Positions 11,321 to 21,289 of a stretch of DNA of 64,000 nt are shown one piece after another (position 1 is the stretch's first letter; every line of letters starts with the position of its first letter). Under the pieces are notes generated by a model, which saw only the letters and a list, made by a program, of their open reading frames with translations, searched no databases and was not told the origin of the DNA. The stretch is from Yponomeuta sedellus. Lineage: Eukaryota > Arthropoda > Insecta > Lepidoptera > Yponomeutidae. A program made the translations under genes and the position numbers. The stretch spans positions 1,632,001-1,696,000 of the forward strand of contig OW203737.1 of assembly GCA_934045075.1 (NCBI GenBank), in the 5' to 3' direction.

Positions 11321-11931
11321 CAGGGTGTCTCATTCAAATCGGTCAGTATGGGAAAGTCTGAAACTATAAGACATACGAAGATCTGTTCTGAGGAACCATG
11401 TCATCGATTTTAATAACAAGAAAAACTGCATTCATACATTTTAAAAAACATCTGTACTCCGTTCGGGAATCAAACCCGGTTGTTTTGAAAAAAAAAACTT
11501 CTATTAATCAAACACTAACAATTAATTAAAAAGCCCACTTAAAATAAGTATGTAGATACTTATTTAAAGATTAAGATCGTTACCTAAACGTGTTTAATAT
11601 TGTATTGAAAAAGGCGGCGGTCACTTCGAGCACCTACTAAAATAAATTAAAGTATGTGAAAACAGTGCATTTTATTCATTTTATACATAATGTTTCATAC
11701 AGACATTTACTGCTTAAGACCTACACAATCGATATCTAAATAGAAATAGTGTAGGTTTTTTCTTCAAAACAACCGGGTTCGATTCCCGAACGGAGTACAG
11801 ATGTTTTTTAAAATGTATGAATGTAGTTATTCTTGTTATTAAAATCGATGACATGGTTCCTCAGAACAGATCTTCGTATGTCTTATAGTTTTAGACTTTC
11901 CCATACTGACCGATTTGAATGAGACACCCTG
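11321..11931. mobile_element. 611-bp foldback element with tRNA-like B box in each arm
   Basis: Arms 11321-11505 and about 11757-11931 are inverted copies with only a few differences, starting CAGGGTGTCTC and flanked by TA on both sides, as for Tc1/mariner-type insertions. Inside each arm is a tRNA T-arm-like block with a B-box match 'ggttcgattcc' (11776-11786 on plus, 11466-11476 on minus, the latter with one change). The 250-bp centre is AT-rich and non-coding. Confidence 0.85.
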
Positions 11932-12010
11932 TATATCTACTTTCCCCTAATATAGTTAAATCTTTGATTATTTCATGCTGTCGTCACGCCCATTTAACTT
12001 AATAAGTTCT

Positions 12011-12075
12011 TATACTATTTTTATTTTTAATGCACTAACCCGTGCTAAGGAATAGGTTAATAATAAGGTAGGTTT
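12011..12075 (-). mobile_element. Very short SINE-A 3' piece with target-site duplication
   Basis: Minus-strand SINE-A tail ('taatgcactaacccgtgct') bounded by an exact 12-bp direct repeat 'ttaataagttct' at 11999-12010 and 12076-12087. A strongly 5'-truncated insertion made by target-primed reverse transcription fits. Confidence 0.75.
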
Positions 12076-12159
12076 TTAATAAGTTCTGATATCACAGACC
12101 TACAAAAAAACTTTTTAGTGCCCTTTACATGCATACTTTACTCGTACTAAACTTTACAT

Positions 12160-12743
12160 AAACACTTTAACATACATAACCTCACACCTATATCCCAGAG
12201 GGGTAGGCGGTGGTAGCTCAGTGGGTAGAACCATGGACTGGCAAGCGAGAGCCCCAGGTTCGATCCCGAGTACGGGCATGTACCAATGACTTTGTTTAAT
12301 TTCAAAGTTACGTACATTTGCGAAATTGTAGTCGCAATACCACACGCTAACGGTGAAGGAAAACATCGTGAGGAAACCCGTGGCTTGGTTGGCTCCGCAC
12401 GTATTGACTCGTCTTTCCTGTGGGCTAGGCTGACTAAGCTGTCAGGATGGTATAGGTGCTGGGCAAGCCTACACCATCTATAAAACCATGTCCCAGGCAC
12501 TACAGCGTCGGAGTGGTCCCTTCACCCATCTAGTGTGAGTGAAGATACCACTGGACGCTGTATAAATCATCTCATTTAGTAGATGCAAAAAGGCCAATAA
12601 AAAATATCCCAGAAGGGTAGGAAGAGACGAGGGACTGCCACATGCCACTATCCTGACAGTTCACCTTCGCTTCATCAACGTTCAAAAGTCGTTGCATGCA
12701 CGCACGCCGGCTCCGAGTACTTTTTATCTTCCCCTTTGCTAAT
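12160..12743 (-). mobile_element. LINE-R 3' end (minus), split by SINE-G
   Basis: 12160-12207 and 12604-12743 together correspond to the LINE-R 3' end in reverse ('tatcccagaggggtagg', 'ccttcgcttcatcaacgtt', 'gtactttttatcttcccctt'). A SINE-G sits between them. The coding frame is broken. Confidence 0.8.
12208..12603 (+). mobile_element. SINE-G, full length, inserted in LINE-R
   Basis: tRNA-like head 'ggtggtagctcagtgggtag' with B box 'ggttcgatccc', a body with 'aaaacatcgtgaggaaaccc', and a tail near 'gcaaaaaggccaataaaaa'. The flanks are an 18-bp duplication with one mismatch: 'atatcccagaggggtagg' (12190-12207) and 'atatcccagaagggtagg' (12604-12621). This dates SINE-G as younger than the LINE-R copy. 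Confidence 0.9.
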
Positions 12744-13711
12744 ACTCTACTATATTATGAATAATTAAATCTGAGAAAAAACTTACAAAAGTTGTTGGAA
12801 ACAATCTCTAATTGGGATGTTTCAAGAATTTCGCATTTTGGAATTAAGCTTGTAGTGGGCTTTTTGCCGACCGGCCAATCAACGTTTTTTTACACTTTTT
12901 CCTTCTTTTGTACCTTTGTCTACATTATGTTTAATTTTTAAAATTGGAAGTTCAATGGCGAACGGAAAGAGAGATGCCTTAAAGATTCCTAAAAGTTACT
13001 TTCGCGTTTTCTCCAATTTTGACGTGCATAAGTTTCAAGGCTAATATTTCGACCTAATTTCTAATATCTGTGTGCCATAACATATATTCTGCGAAAAACT
13101 TGAAATCAATTATCTTGACTCCTTGATATTGATGTTAGTAGGCATTTATTATGAATTTAAATTAGGCTTGTATTATTTTCATTTATAAACATTTCCCAGA
13201 GTTTAAATAAATAAAAATTGTTTTTAGTTTAGGTTTAAGTTCGTTATAATAATAATAATAACACAGAGCGCCACCTCATATTAAATTTTCTACTTAAAAA
13301 TCTACGATTTGCCGTTTCTGGATTACAACAACACAGACTCTAGTCCAGCGTGGAATCCGATGTTATTTTCCTTGATGATAATTATATTATGTGACCAAGA
13401 GATATATATTCGTAGTCCTGCACCATGTGAATACAATATTTGTTATCTCTTGTGTGGTTTTTGTAAATACTTTTTGTTGGGTATAGGACCCACCTAAATA
13501 CTAATACTTAAAAACTAATGAGAAAACAAGGCACTTACAAAGTCTGTCTTCGTCGACGCCTCTCGACTTGGCAGCCGGCGCCATTCGTGATGGGTGCACT
13601 GGAATGTTTGGGGATCCCTAGACTTCCCCGTCTATCCCAAGAGCTCTTTCCCCAGAAAGCTACCTTCTATGTACCGCGCTTTCACCAAATGAGATGTCCA
13701 CTATTTGTTTA
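12744..13711. other. Non-coding stretch with one dispersed repeat
   Basis: 12960-13095 is a diverged direct copy of 27712-27842 (shared 'agttacttt', 'cgcgttttctccaatt', 'caaggctaatattt'). It is an unclassified dispersed repeat. The frames at 13309 and 13518 show no domain. Confidence 0.5.
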
Positions 13712-13940
13712 ACTGCAAAGTAGGTAGTCGGGGCTGTAAGTGATGCAATTTACTTAAGCTAGATGTCGCTGCCTGTACGTAATACAGAGAATAGTGTAAA
13801 GAGGTTCGAAATTTCACTGATGCCGGTGAGTCGCCCATTAGCTCAATTGGAAGAGCTCTGGCACGGATAGCCAGAGGTTGCGGGTTCGAGTCCCGGCATG
13901 GGTGGAATTTTTAGCCTCTAAATAGGTTTTTCGCAAGTAT
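13712..13940 (+). mobile_element. SINE-A with 5' extension
   Basis: Begins 'aactgcaaagtaggtagtcg', runs through 'cagatgtcgctgcctgtacg'-type sequence to the tRNA-like core 'gcccattagctcaattgg' and 'gcgggttcgagtcccgg', and ends 'cctctaaataggttttt'. The 100-bp 5' extension ahead of the tRNA-like core recurs at 16800, 46494, 47489 and 61797, so it belongs to the element. Confidence 0.85.
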
Positions 13941-14669
13941 ATGACATTTAATTTCGAAATGAGAACTCGATCATCAGTAAGAAAATTGGTGAAAACCGAA
14001 GCCTACTCTAGAGCCCGAGGTATATTATAAGAGGCTATACGCCAATGCAAGGCACACACCTTCTTCTTTGGGGGTTGATATGGGCTTATCACCACGCGTG
14101 CCCGTGGTGATTTTAAGCGCTGAAGTATAAGAACAGCACCTTTCCCATGAACAGTATCCCTACAAATCATGTAGTAGGTCGTAAGATAAATCTCAACAAA
14201 TCACTAAAACAATAATACTTCAGGCGCAGCTAAACATATTTTATAAATATTATTACTCTGAAGAAATAACAGTTTTGTAATGTTCACACATAAATAATTC
14301 AGCAGAATAACTGAGGAATATTTTAAGCACAGAAGAATCTCTCAGCACTGAGCACGCGTTTGAATAAAATGATAGAGTCCATCTGAGAAGTATTAATGTA
14401 TTTACTATGTTGAAATGTTTTGTGCATGACCCAGCCTGTTTTCGTTGATGTATCGTATCGTAAAATAAATATTTCGCTTCAGTATTTGCTGACAACGTCT
14501 TCTTATCTCTTATTAAGCACATAAAGCTTTAAGGGGACTTCCATTGAAATCTTGCAACCTTATGCGGTGATTGCTATCCCAAACCGAGTACAATTTGCTT
14601 AAAACACACGCCCATTGATATCTTCCATTTCCCATTTTGATCGAGTACCGATCATGTTAATATTTAATA
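13941..14669. other. Non-coding stretch
   Basis: No supported gene. 14060-14120 carries a short dispersed fragment ('atcaccacgcgtgcccgtgg') related to pieces at 23640 and 62230. The minus frame at 14253-14522 has no recognised domain. Confidence 0.45.
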
Positions 14670-14872
14670 ATAACATAACATAATAACATTTACATACAGG
14701 CACATACATTGCTTCTGGCCCCACACTTAGATACCCTGTGCCATGGGAACCAAAAACAATGACATCACAAACATGTAAACATCCGAGACCTGGGTTTTTT
14801 TTGTCCCCAGCCGGGGTTCGAACCCAAGACTTCTCGCACGGTAGGCAAATGCGCTACCGCTGCGCCACAAAG
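14670..14872 (-). mobile_element. SINE-E with very short pentamer tail
   Basis: Minus-strand copy. ATAAC tail at 14670-14690, body 'ccccacacttagataccctg', and tRNA-like head at the right with 'ggggttcgaacccaagac' and 'gcgctaccgctgcgcca'. It is near full length. Confidence 0.88.
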
Positions 14873-14884
14873 GTCGTTATTTAA

Positions 14885-15016
14885 CCCTTTACCAGGCAGT
14901 GGTAAAATTTTAAAGCAGTTAAAGTGTAATAGTGCCCACTACAAATTGAACCTTAGCACTTTAAAATTAAATCCAAAACCAATGACAAATTTGTACTAGC
15001 TGTGCCCGTTAATGGG
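14885..15016. mobile_element. piggyBac-type MITE flanked by TTAA
   Basis: Flanked by TTAA at 14881-14884 and 15017-15020. Termini are CCC(T/A)TTA-like and inverted ('ccctttaccaggca' versus inverted 'cccattaacgggca'). TTAA duplication with C-rich ends is characteristic of piggyBac elements. 132 bp, no coding capacity. A relative lies at 38449-38556. Confidence 0.7.
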
Positions 15017-15728
15017 TTAAAACATGGCAAACAAGAAAATACACATTGTTATTCCCATACAAGCATCTGCTTACCTGTGAGATCGATCGTCACGAGTGAT
15101 CTGTCATGATTGTATTTTGTTCGAACAGCATCTTGAAATGGGCTCTCAAGAGCGAAATTAGAGGTGAGAGTGCTTCGTTAAGACTATCTCACGTGTTGCT
15201 AACCTTTACAACCTTCGTCATTGCATTTTATTATCAGTTCCCCGGCAGTTAAAAAAAGCAGCAGGTAAAAAATATATAATCTTCTTAATCTGCGACTAAA
15301 ACTGGTTATGTATATTTTATGTTAATTTTTTTTACAAATACTAACTATATTGTTTATTACAAAGACTATGAAATTCAGATCTGTCAGGATTGTACCAGTT
15401 GGTAGACTCTCTGCCTATGCAGGCGTAACTTTTTGTATGTAAGAAATGACACACCACATTGACATACCACGGGATGTACATACAGTCGCCTGCACTAACA
15501 TGTAAATATGTTAGAACCTTGTCACATTAACCTCTTCTAGCATGATGTATGAGAAACCGTCTATTTTGACTTTGATAAGGTACTGAAGTGCATAGATGTT
15601 TATATATATCACTGTACGCTCTCACTTTGCCTGTCCTATCTTGTATATGTGAATTATTTTCGTTTTCCTTGTTTGTAACTATGAGTGTTAAGCCTCTGCT
15701 TTCCTGTGATGTATTAATTAGTGGCAAT
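15017..15728. other. Non-coding stretch
   Basis: Nothing recognised. The opposite-strand frames at 15527-15799 overlap the LINE-R insertion point and show no domain. Confidence 0.45.
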
Positions 15729-15742
15729 TCTATTTTTTTATT

Positions 15743-16225
15743 GCGTTGCGTTGGGTTGGACAAGTGGAGAGGATGAAGGAAGAAAGAATGACGAAACAAA
15801 TATATATTGCGAATGTGAGTGGAAGGACTGGTAAGGGTCGTCCTAGGCGGACATACATCGAACAGATAGGGGATTTATTAGCAAAGGGAAAGATAAAAAG
15901 TACCCGGAACCGGCGTGCGTGCATGCAACGACTTATGAACGTTGATGAAGCGAAGGTGATCTGTCAGGATCGTGGCAAGTGGCAGTCACTGGTCTCTGCC
16001 TACCCCTCTGGGATCCAGGCGTGAGGTTATGTATGTATGTATGTATGTATGTATGTATGTATGTATGTATGTATGTATGTATGTATGTATGTATGTATGT
16101 ATGTATGTATGTATGTATGTATGTATGTATGTATGTATGTATGTATGTATGTATGTATGTATGTATGTATGTATGTATGTATGTATGTATGTATGTATGT
16201 ATGTATGTATGTATGTATGTATGTA
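15743..16225 (+). pseudogene. LINE-R 3' end: RTE-like polyprotein C-terminus plus (TATG)n
   Basis: An open frame at 15746-16024 encodes the far C-terminus of a non-LTR retrotransposon polyprotein: the segment GKGRPRRTY, then [18 protein letters not shown], then [11 protein letters not shown] before the stop. This tail is characteristic of RTE-like elements common in moths. The reverse transcriptase and endonuclease domains are missing by 5' truncation. A TATG array (16028-16226) forms the 3' tail. The flanks share 13 of 14 bases: 'tctatttttttatt' (15729-15742) and 'tctattttcttatt' (16226-16239). Not a functional gene. Confidence 0.85.
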
Positions 16226-16497
16226 TCTATTTTCTTATTATTTTCCCTAGTTGAAGCAATTGAATGAATCTTTGCATACAGAAATATCAGCTTTATTTTG
16301 CATATTATGTTCTTCTGTAGTTCTATTTCAGTCTTCTGGAGCACAGAGTAGGTACTTTGGCAGAGTCGTCGCGTAAACAAAATTACCATAACTATAAAGA
16401 TCTCGGATAAAACACATACATAATGCATGCTGAGTGCTGAAAAATAAACAGAGATTCAAGACTGTGTTAAAGAAAAACTATTACACCAAAGACAATT

Positions 16498-16622
16498 CTT
16501 CTTCTTCTTCTTCAGGCTATATTATGTAGTCCACTGCTGGACATAGCCCTCCCCTAATGAGCGCCATAGCGCCCTGTCTTCAGCTTGCCGCATCCAGCAT
16601 CTGCCTGCAGTTTTTCAAAGAC
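16498..16622 (-). mobile_element. LINE-C 3' fragment (minus)
   Basis: Starts with (TTC)n then 'ccactgctggacatagccct' and 'aatgagcgccatagcgccct', the inverse of the LINE-C 3' end. No reading frame is preserved. Confidence 0.7.
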
Positions 16623-16732
16623 AATTAATTAAAAATAATACTGTTAACCTAGTTAAATTGACCTGCGAGAAAGTACAGTCGACAGCAATTGAAATTTTCA
16701 TTCTACAGTCTCTTTGTCCTTACTTGTCTATT

Positions 16733-17300
16733 TTATACTATTTTTATTTTTAATGCACTAACCCGTGCTTAGGACAGTAGCTGGGGGCAGGGGCTGTAAC
16801 TTACAGCCTGTAAGTGATGCAATTTACTTAAGCCAGATGTCGCTGCCTGTACGTAATACAGAGAATAGTGTAAAGAGGTTCGAAATTTCACTGATGCCGG
16901 TGGGTCGCCCATAAGCTCAATTGGAAGAGCGCTGGCACGGATAGCCAGAGGTCGCCGGTTGGAATCCCGGCATGGGTGGAATTTTTAGCCTCTAAATAGG
17001 TTTTTATAATTGTCCTTAGCACGGGTTAGTGCATTAAAAATAAAAATAGTATAATCATGTGGGTACAGTGATATCATTCCGATGTAAAAACCTTACAGCC
17101 CCGACTACCTACTTTGCAGTTAGGTTTTACATCAGAACGATATCACTGTACCCACATGATTATAGGACAAATTTAAATAGGTGCCAGATAGCCAGAGGTT
17201 GCGGGTTCGAATCCCGGCATGGGTGAAATTTTTAGCCTCTAAATAGGTTTTTAAATTTGTCCTTAGCACGGGTTAGTGCATTAAAAATAAAAATAGTTTA
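16733..17300 (+). mobile_element. SINE-A cluster with inverted tails at both outer ends
   Basis: The insert begins with an inverted SINE-A tail (16733-16775), continues with a SINE-A in plus orientation (about 16776-17050) and a 113-bp palindrome (17051-17163), and ends with a 5'-truncated SINE-A (17172-17300). The outermost 'tactatttttatttttaatg' and its inverse make the whole insert resemble a large inverted repeat. Confidence 0.75.
17051..17163. repeat. 113-bp palindrome between SINE-A copies
   Basis: 25-bp arms: 'ataatcatgtgggtacagtg' onward at 17051, inverted at 17139-17163. A further near-complementary stretch (gatgtaaaa(a)cct) extends inward on both sides. Half of this sequence also precedes the SINE-A at 46494 (there on the minus strand), so it is probably part of the SINE-A 5' extension present twice in opposite orientations. 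Confidence 0.75.
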
Positions 17301-17545
17301 AACAAGATTCTGGTAAAATATGACTTTATAGTCAAAAACTGCCGTATTCCCATAAATACCGTAACTTGCTACACTATTTTAGATAACACGCAACAAATCT
17401 TAAAAAGAATGTTCATGAACTTAAATAAAAATAAAATAAATAAACTTGCGAAAAAAAAAACTAGATAGTTTCGACATCAAATGTCAATTCTGAGACTAGA
17501 ATCTTGATTACTAAATTGGACAAGGATAAATAGACTACACTAGAT

Positions 17546-18092
17546 AAGTCAGCCGTAACGTAACTGAATAGGGTGCATAGATGATGCATAGCTAGATAAG
17601 CTGTTGACTGTACCAACGCTAATCGGCAATCTAATAGGCCACTTTGTAACAACAATGGAGAGGTTGAACAGCTCTTTTGAACGTACTCTGGTTTCTAGTA
17701 CTGATTTACTGATGCACTATTGATGTAAGTCTGAGAATATTACCATGACCTGGCAACGTCCACTCCTAGTGTGCCCAGAAGTTTTACGGACACCTCGGCA
17801 AAATTACCAGCAAAGAAGTCATTTCGGACAGATGTTTAATGAAATCTTGGAGGCTTTTCATTAGTTTATGTATATGTTGCTTACCTATATGTATTTAATT
17901 GTATATGTATTTTTTTTTTACTTATTTAAGTATGTATATTATTATTTAAATATTTGTAGCTTATATCGTAGGTTATTATAAGTAATCATATTCTCGCACT
18001 CTTTTGCTGTTTGTTATCAATATAATTTTCGATTTAACTATTTATGTACACGCACCACGTACCGACTATATTATTCATGCAATCCACTCCAT
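17546..18092. other. Non-coding stretch
   Basis: AT-rich with no recognised repeat or gene. Confidence 0.45.
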
Positions 18093-18222
18093 CCAAAGGT
18101 TGTCTGGAAGAGATCGCTCTTAGCGATAAGACCGCCAATTGTATAACATTACTTAGATTTAAGAATTATGGTTGTAATATTTTTTCTGGTTGTGCAATAA
18201 AGTGTTCTCTATCTATCTAGTT
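18093..18222 (+). mobile_element. LINE-H 3' end with (CTAT) tail
   Basis: 'ggttgtctggaagagatcgc', 'taagaccgccaattgtata', 'gcaataaagtgttctctat' and a short CTAT tail. A second shorter piece of the same family is at 18388-18446. The coding region is absent. Confidence 0.8.
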
Positions 18223-18546
18223 TATCACCTAAGACGATTTGCTGAGGAAACGGTTTAAACCAGTTTTTTATAATAATATAATAATATTCTGTTTATTATT
18301 AGGTATACGTATACGTACCTACTTTTGTCTATTAATATTCGTATTTGCACCGGCTACCCGTATCTATTTCCCCTCGGCAAATTCTCCAATTTGATGTTGC
18401 CTGGGAGAAATTGCTATTAGCAATAAGGCCGCCAATTGTATTTGATCTTTTGTATCTGCCTTTTCTGAAACTTTTTTTCCGGTATACACTAAAGAATATT
18501 CTTATCTTATCTTGGTCAAGAGAGTTTAATGATTTCTTAGTTAGCT

Positions 18547-18785
18547 CGTTGTAGCAATACCACTCGCTAATCGTGAAGGAAAACATCGTGAGGAAACCCG
18601 CGTCATGGTTGGCTCCGCACATATTGACTTGTCTTTCCTGTGGGCTAAGCCATCTTAGCTGTCAGAATGGTATAGGGGCTGGGCAAGCCACCTCTACGAG
18701 TGGTCCTTTCACCCATCAAGTGTGGGTGGTGGTGCCACTCGACGCCGTATAAATCATATCTTTAGGTAGATGCGAAGGCCATCAG
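18547..18785 (+). mobile_element. SINE-G, 5'-truncated
   Basis: Lacks the tRNA-like head. It starts near 'gtagcaataccactcgcta' and continues through 'aaaacatcgtgaggaaaccc' to 'gatgcgaaggccatcag'. Confidence 0.8.
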
Positions 18786-19167
18786 TTTTTTTTTAACCTA
18801 AAGCTTAAACAGTAACTGCTTTAGCACTATAGTAGAAGTTATTTGATCAGTAACCCAAGCAGGGTGTTTCCCAACTCAATACACTGGCAGCTAAATATAA
18901 CCTACGTATCCCGATCCATTAACCTTTCGGCATCCACATGCCGTTGATTATGAAGAAAACCACGTGTCAGTTCCGACATAATGTTTGTCTGTGGTACCGC
19001 TGTATACAAACAAAAACTCTCAAGTCTACAACATGCGATGCTCTTCATCGCTCGTCGGTACAAACTTACAACGAGATGAAAGTTGAGTCTGTACTGTATT
19101 TTGTATATAAATGCAACCTACGTCCCACTGCAGGGCACTGACCTTCTCTCGGTATGTTTTATTGATT
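18786..19167. other. Non-coding stretch
   Basis: No repeat family or domain recognised. The frame at 18938-19141 is unsupported. Confidence 0.45.
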
Positions 19168-19535
19168 TTATTTCGATACCAACCCTGTCCCTACCGCTGG
19201 GGCACGGGTCTCTTCCTGCATCGCAGGAAGTTTAGGCCATACTCCACCACGGGGGCCAAGTCCGGGTTGGTGGAGGATTGTAAGACAGTGGCGGGCCTTA
19301 TTGTCAGAAGTTATGAAATCGCCTAAAAGCTTTTGACGTGGCTTGACGACTGCCATTACATGACAGCCGGCACCAACGGCTTAACGTGCCTTGCGAGGCA
19401 CGGAAGCACTCGGACAAAATCCCACTAGCGGCAGTCTCGGGACGGTCCTCAACATCCACCTGACCGCGCCTGTTGTTGGTTAACTGAAGGGATTGATTCC
19501 TATCACTCGGTTCAACTAGGCCACAAGCGCTTCGT
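19168..19535 (-). mobile_element. SINE-5S, near full length (minus)
   Basis: Starts 'gataccaaccctgtcc' and ends in the inverted 5S-like head ('cgcgcctgttgttggttaac', 'ggccacaagcgctt'). The C-box region is slightly damaged ('cctcaacatcc'). Confidence 0.85.
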
Positions 19536-19767
19536 ATATTTTATTGATTTATTTTTATTAGTGACACAAAACTCCAATGCAACAATACCAATGCCTAGTT
19601 GATACGTAAAAAAATCTGTCGACACCATGCGATGATTGTAGTGCTTAAGTTTACAAAACTTAGGGCTAGTTTCTGAATTGAGAATTTCGCTAAGTAAATA
19701 CTTAACTGTAGTGCTGTCTCTTCGAATTACTCAGCAAAGAGCGTGACAGAATGTTACTTAAGTAATA

Positions 19768-20528
19768 GGGGTTAAAGTATGAAGTTGCCATTTTATTGCA
19801 ATAGGTTCTTTGAATTGACATAGAATCTTCATGGTTTGAGGTTTTCGAATAAAACTTTTTTCAAATGGTTTCTATGATGTTCTTTTTTTAAAAAATGTGA
19901 AACATTTGAATATCGACTTTCAATGGTTTTTGTTATTCAATTTAGACAAGAAAGATGGATACGCGTTTCTTTCTGCAGATCAGTCAAATCATGAGGCACC
20001 CATTTTTCGTATTTTTTAATTTTATTGATTTGACGTAAGTGAGTCAATATTGTGGGTAAGGTAACGTTAAACCATGCCGCTAATTCCTGGGTAGTTTGAC
20101 TAGGATCGGCTTCCACTATCTCTCTTAATTCATCGTTATTCACCTGTGTTGGCGGTCTTCCTCGTGGCTCGTTCTTTAAGTCGAAATTTCCATCACGAAA
20201 GTGTTTAAACCAAAATCGCACGGTGCGTTCATTAGTAGACCCCTCTCCAAACGCAGCATTGATATTGCGGGCTGTTTCTGCCGCGTTAGTTCCGCGTCGG
20301 AACTTGTATTCAAAAATCACTCGAATTTTCGCAGTATCCATCTTTCTTGTCTAAATTGAATAACAAAAACAATTGAAAGTCGATATTCAAATGTTTCACA
20401 TTTTTTAAAAAAAGAACATCATAGAAACCATTTGAAAAAAGTTTCATTCGAAAACCTCAAACCATGAAGATTCTATGTCAATTCAAAGAACTTATTGCAA
20501 TAAAACGGCAATTTCATACTTTAACCCC
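19768..20528 (-). mobile_element. Foldback mariner derivative with 195-bp inverted arms
   Basis: Flanked by TA (19766-19767, 20529-20530). Arms 19768-19962 and 20335-20528 are nearly identical inverted copies beginning 'ggggttaaagtatgaa'. The right arm is the authentic 5' end of a mariner and contains the transposase start codon. The left arm is an inverted duplicate of it, replacing the normal 3' end. The centre holds the 5' part of the transposase frame. Confidence 0.85.
19937..20341 (-). pseudogene. Truncated mariner transposase (N-terminal third)
   Basis: A 134-residue frame containing the paired helix-turn-helix DNA-binding region of a mariner transposase. It reads MDTAKIRVIFEYKFRRG at the start, ERTVRFWFKHFRDGNFDL around residue 45, the conserved GRPP near residue 62, and WVPHDLTDLQKETR near residue 115. 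A full mariner transposase is about 345 residues with a DD34D catalytic domain, which is entirely missing here. The last residues (IHLSCLN) are read from the inverted left arm, not from transposase sequence. It could at most make a DNA-binding fragment, and it is not transposition-competent. Confidence 0.92.
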
Positions 20529-20749
20529 TAATATTTACTTAGTGAAATTCTCAATTCAGAAACCGGCTTTTAATCTGCTCTAATTCTAGATTTAAGCCAT
20601 AATAAAAAAACAGGCTAAAAAATCAAGTCTGATTTTTAGTGGAGAGGTACTTGAAGATCTGGTTCTTAAAACGATATACCTAGACTTCAAGCAAAGAGAT
20701 TTTATAAATGCTTGCTATTCCACATTTGATGTCGTCGTAGAAACGGCAG

Positions 20750-20800
20750 GGCGCTATCATTAGGGGAGGGCTATGTCCAGCATGAACAAGAAGAAGAAGT
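20750..20800 (+). mobile_element. LINE-C 3' fragment
   Basis: 'attaggggagggctatgtcc' followed by 'aagaagaagaag'-type sequence marks a short LINE-C end. Confidence 0.6.
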
Positions 20801-20882
20801 ACAAACGGCACATAATACGCGAGACCGGTTTGTAGTAGCCAATATTGTTTCCATGACTCCCAAGATGAAATGACTGAAGCGC

Positions 20883-21180
20883 GGTTCAAAAAATGTGTAA
20901 AGTACACTTTGTGCCAAAAGAGCTACTATAATATTAAGGATTATTTAGACGACAATGATGTCTGGAATTAAAGCATGTAAAATTCACGAGTTTTTTAGAA
21001 TCTGTGTAAATTATGTTAACTATGGAATTTGAAAAGACTAAGTTTGGAGTTTTTTTGTCCATTTTTTCTCCAAAATGATCCAGATTTTCAAATGGACACC
21101 TAGTTTGACTTGTAACGTTCATTAAGCCGCAGTATCTGCGCTACTTTGAATAAAACCTTTTCATTTCATTTCGTTTCGTT
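20883..21180 (+). mobile_element. LINE-K 3' end
   Basis: Its reading frame gives the C-terminal tail RFKKCVKYTLCQKSYYNIKD, a typical end of a Rex/CR1- or jockey-like reverse transcriptase ORF. Then comes the 3' UTR with 'ccattttttctccaaaatga', 'gtaacgttcattaag' and a CATTT-type tail. All catalytic domains are lost by 5' truncation. Confidence 0.8.
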
Positions 21181-21289
21181 TTGGGCCTACATTCTATAAT
21201 AAAATACCAAGATCGTTACACGAACTTGATTGGGCCAGTTCAAATTTTAATTGGAATGCAAAAAATTATATACCTAATTTAATGGTATT

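Larger units (their letters stand above)
16706..17545. mobile_element. Second copy of the 8892 MITE, split by a SINE cluster
   Basis: 16706-16732 matches the left end of the 8892-9147 MITE and 17301-17545 matches the remainder, including the right inverted terminus ('aggataaatagact'). The intervening 16733-17300 is a SINE-A cluster inserted into it. Confidence 0.7.
19663..20569. mobile_element. TTA-flanked MITE interrupted by a mariner remnant
   Basis: The outer ends 'gggctagtttctgaattgag' (19663) and inverted 'gccggtttctgaattgag' (to about 20567) belong to a small MITE also present at 21990, 23300 and 29533. The MITE carries TTA at its left flank and a TTA close to its right end. The mariner at 19768-20528 splits it at a TA. 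Confidence 0.7.

Noticed and set aside
12208..12280. Stand-alone tRNA gene
   Set aside because: The tRNA-like block is the head of SINE-G, repeated with the same non-tRNA body at several sites. The same reasoning rejects tRNA calls for SINE-A, -D and -E heads.
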